NCBI GenBank assembly: GCA_964371695.1
Contig: CAYJOG010000124.1
Span: 1-7,580 of the forward strand
From: CAYJOG01 sp964371695 [NCBI: uncultured bacterium]
GTDB taxonomy: Bacteria; CAYJOG01
DNA length: 7,580 nucleotides
Direction: 5' to 3'
Below the pieces are notes generated by a model. That model saw only the letters and a list, made by a program, of their open reading frames with translations, had not been told where the DNA came from and ran no database searches. The stretch's first letter is position 1. Every line of letters begins with the position of its first letter. Below are positions 6,676 through 7,580 of the stretch, in pieces. The translations under genes and the position numbers were made by a program.

Positions 6676-7458
6676 ATGAGCAAAGCAGACGACGGCATCA
6701 AGGTGTTGCAGGACGGCCCCGCGACCTCCTATCACGAAAAGGCCCCGGCCATTGACTTCAAGGAGTTTGAAAAGGTGGTGACAAGCCGCCGCAGCGTGCG
6801 CAAGTTTTTGCCTGAGCCGGTGCCGGGCGACGTGCTCAACCACTGCATCGATCTGGCGCTGCTTTCGCCCAACTCCAGCAATTTGCAGATGTGGGAGTTT
6901 GTGGTGGTGAAGTCGCCAGAGGCCCGCGAAAAACTGGCGAAGGCCTGCATGAGCCAGATGGCGGCGCGCACCGCCCCCACGCTGGTGGTGGCCCTGGCCC
7001 ACACGGCGCGGTGGAAGGACATCAACCACCGCATGATCACCGAGCTGAAAAAACACGGCGAGTCTGCCAAGGCGGGCCTGCTCTATTACCAGAAAATCGT
7101 GCCCCTGGCCTATGACATGGGGCCTTTGGGCGTGATGGGTCCGGTGAAGTGGGCGCTGCTGAATGGCCGGGGGCTGTTTGAGCCGACACCCCGTGGGCCG
7201 GTAAACGAAGCCGACCTGCGGGTGTGGGCGCACAAAAGCGTGGCGCTGGCGTGCCAGACACTCATGCTCGCGCTACGGGCCGCCGGTTATGACTCCTGCC
7301 CCATGGAGGGCTTCGACGAAAAACTGGTGCAAAAAGTGGTGGGCAAACACCCCGGCCAGGAAGTCTGCATGGTGGTGGCGGCGGGCAAGCGCGACAAGGG
7401 CGGCATCTGGGGCGAACGCCTGCGATTTGAACGGGAACTGTTTGTGCGGGAGGTGTGA
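6676..7458 (+). CDS. Nitroreductase family protein (FMN-dependent oxidoreductase)
   Basis: 260 residues with no signal peptide or membrane segment, so probably cytoplasmic. The N-terminal signature SRRSVRKFLPEPVP (37-50) supplies the Arg residues that contact the FMN phosphate in this family. SPNSSNLQMWEFVVV (64-78) is the equivalent of the family's PSSxNxQPWxF motif. ALxAAGYDSCPMEGF (about 199-213) matches the C-terminal flavin-proximal motif. Family members use NAD(P)H and FMN to reduce nitroaromatics, quinones or other acceptors. The real substrate cannot be read from the sequence. Length is slightly above the usual 200-230, mainly through a middle segment at about 125-185 containing YYQKIVPLAYDMGPLG. 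The start at 6676 is forced: an in-frame taa lies at 6664-6666. No good Shine-Dalgarno sequence precedes it, which suggests weak or leaderless translation. It stands 460 bp from the lipoprotein gene and is probably transcribed separately. Confidence 0.9.
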   Translation: MSKADDGIKVLQDGPATSYHEKAPAIDFKEFEKVVTSRRSVRKFLPEPVPGDVLNHCIDLALLSPNSSNLQMWEFVVVKSPEAREKLAKACMSQMAARTAPTLVVALAHTARWKDINHRMITELKKHGESAKAGLLYYQKIVPLAYDMGPLGVMGPVKWALLNGRGLFEPTPRGPVNEADLRVWAHKSVALACQTLMLALRAAGYDSCPMEGFDEKLVQKVVGKHPGQEVCMVVAAGKRDKGGIWGERLRFERELFVREV

Positions 7459-7476
7459 GGGTTCAAAAAGCCCTCA
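7456..7476 (+). terminator. Hairpin overlapping the nitroreductase stop codon
   Basis: tgaggg (7456-7461) pairs with ccctca (7471-7476). The stem can extend by a G-T pair and a T-A pair to leave a caaaa loop. It begins at the stop codon itself. No T-run follows, so it may be a weak terminator or an mRNA 3'-end stabiliser. Confidence 0.35.
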
Positions 7477-7480
7477 ATCA

Positions 7481-7524
7481 GAGTAGCGGCGACGTCCCCG
7501 TCGCCGTGAAGGGCAAAAACCCCT
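7481..7524 (+). repeat. Palindromic repeat, copy B (intergenic)
   Basis: It matches 247-290 at 40 of 44 positions in the same orientation. The stem cggcgacg (7487-7494) with cgtcgccg (7499-7506) encloses a tccc loop and is followed by aagggcaaaaa. The stem is fully conserved; one of the four differences from copy A lies in the loop and the other three lie outside the stem. Confidence 0.8.
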
Positions 7525-7542
7525 GATTTTTCACCAATTTCT

Positions 7543-7560
7543 GGAGTAGGCGCGACGCCC
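7543..7560 (+). repeat. Possible diverged or partial further copy of the same palindromic repeat
   Basis: ggagtaggcgcgacgccc matches 246-263 at 16 of 18 positions; the two differences are an adjacent cg/gc swap. No right stem half follows within the remaining 20 bases of the window, so it may be truncated, a variant family, or incomplete because the window ends. Confidence 0.4.
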
Positions 7561-7580
7561 ATTTCTGTCAGGTTTTTGGT

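Noticed and set aside
6504-6755. 83-codon + strand frame starting MIWIPAFAGMT
   Set aside because: The N-terminal peptide is the usual conceptual translation of the gtcattcccgcg-type repeat, and the frame then overlaps the nitroreductase gene in another frame.

Overview
This GC-rich stretch carries three protein genes on the + strand and a repeat-rich gap. The organism is probably a Gram-negative bacterium, most likely a proteobacterium. Two things suggest this: a lipoprotein signal with Gly rather than Asp at +2, and several short palindromic families of a type common in proteobacterial intergenic DNA (the gtcattcccgcg / gcgggaatgac hairpin, the ccctctcccc / ggggagaggg hairpin, the gcaggca / tgcctgc hairpin, and a cggcgacg / cgtcgccg hairpin). 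No taxonomic marker gene is present, so no genus can be given.

Layout. Positions 1-195 hold the 3' end of an unrecognised gene with one hydrophobic segment. Its stop overlaps the start of the next gene by four bases (atga). Positions 192-6215 encode a 2007-residue putative lipoprotein: a signal region ending at Cys59 and a poly-Gly linker, an Asp/Asn-rich calcium-binding block, a long array of bacterial Ig-like domains, two fibronectin type III-like domains, and a C-terminal beta-propeller-like region with an extra domain inserted in it. Positions 6216-6675 contain no gene. Almost all of this gap is a nested inverted-repeat element (6266-6613) enclosing three further hairpins. Positions 6676-7458 encode a 260-residue nitroreductase-family flavoprotein. 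The last 122 bases hold a hairpin at the stop codon and one or two copies of the cggcgacg-type repeat.

How the parts relate. The first two genes look translationally coupled and are probably one operon making cell-envelope proteins. The nitroreductase is separated from them by 460 bp of repeats and is probably a separate transcription unit with unrelated metabolic work. The most unusual point is that the cggcgacg-type repeat, intergenic at 7481-7524, also occurs at 247-290 inside the coding sequence of the lipoprotein signal region. There it is read through in frame and appears to lengthen the signal peptide by about 15 residues. No recognisable defence, CRISPR, phage, toxin-antitoxin or biosynthetic system is present.
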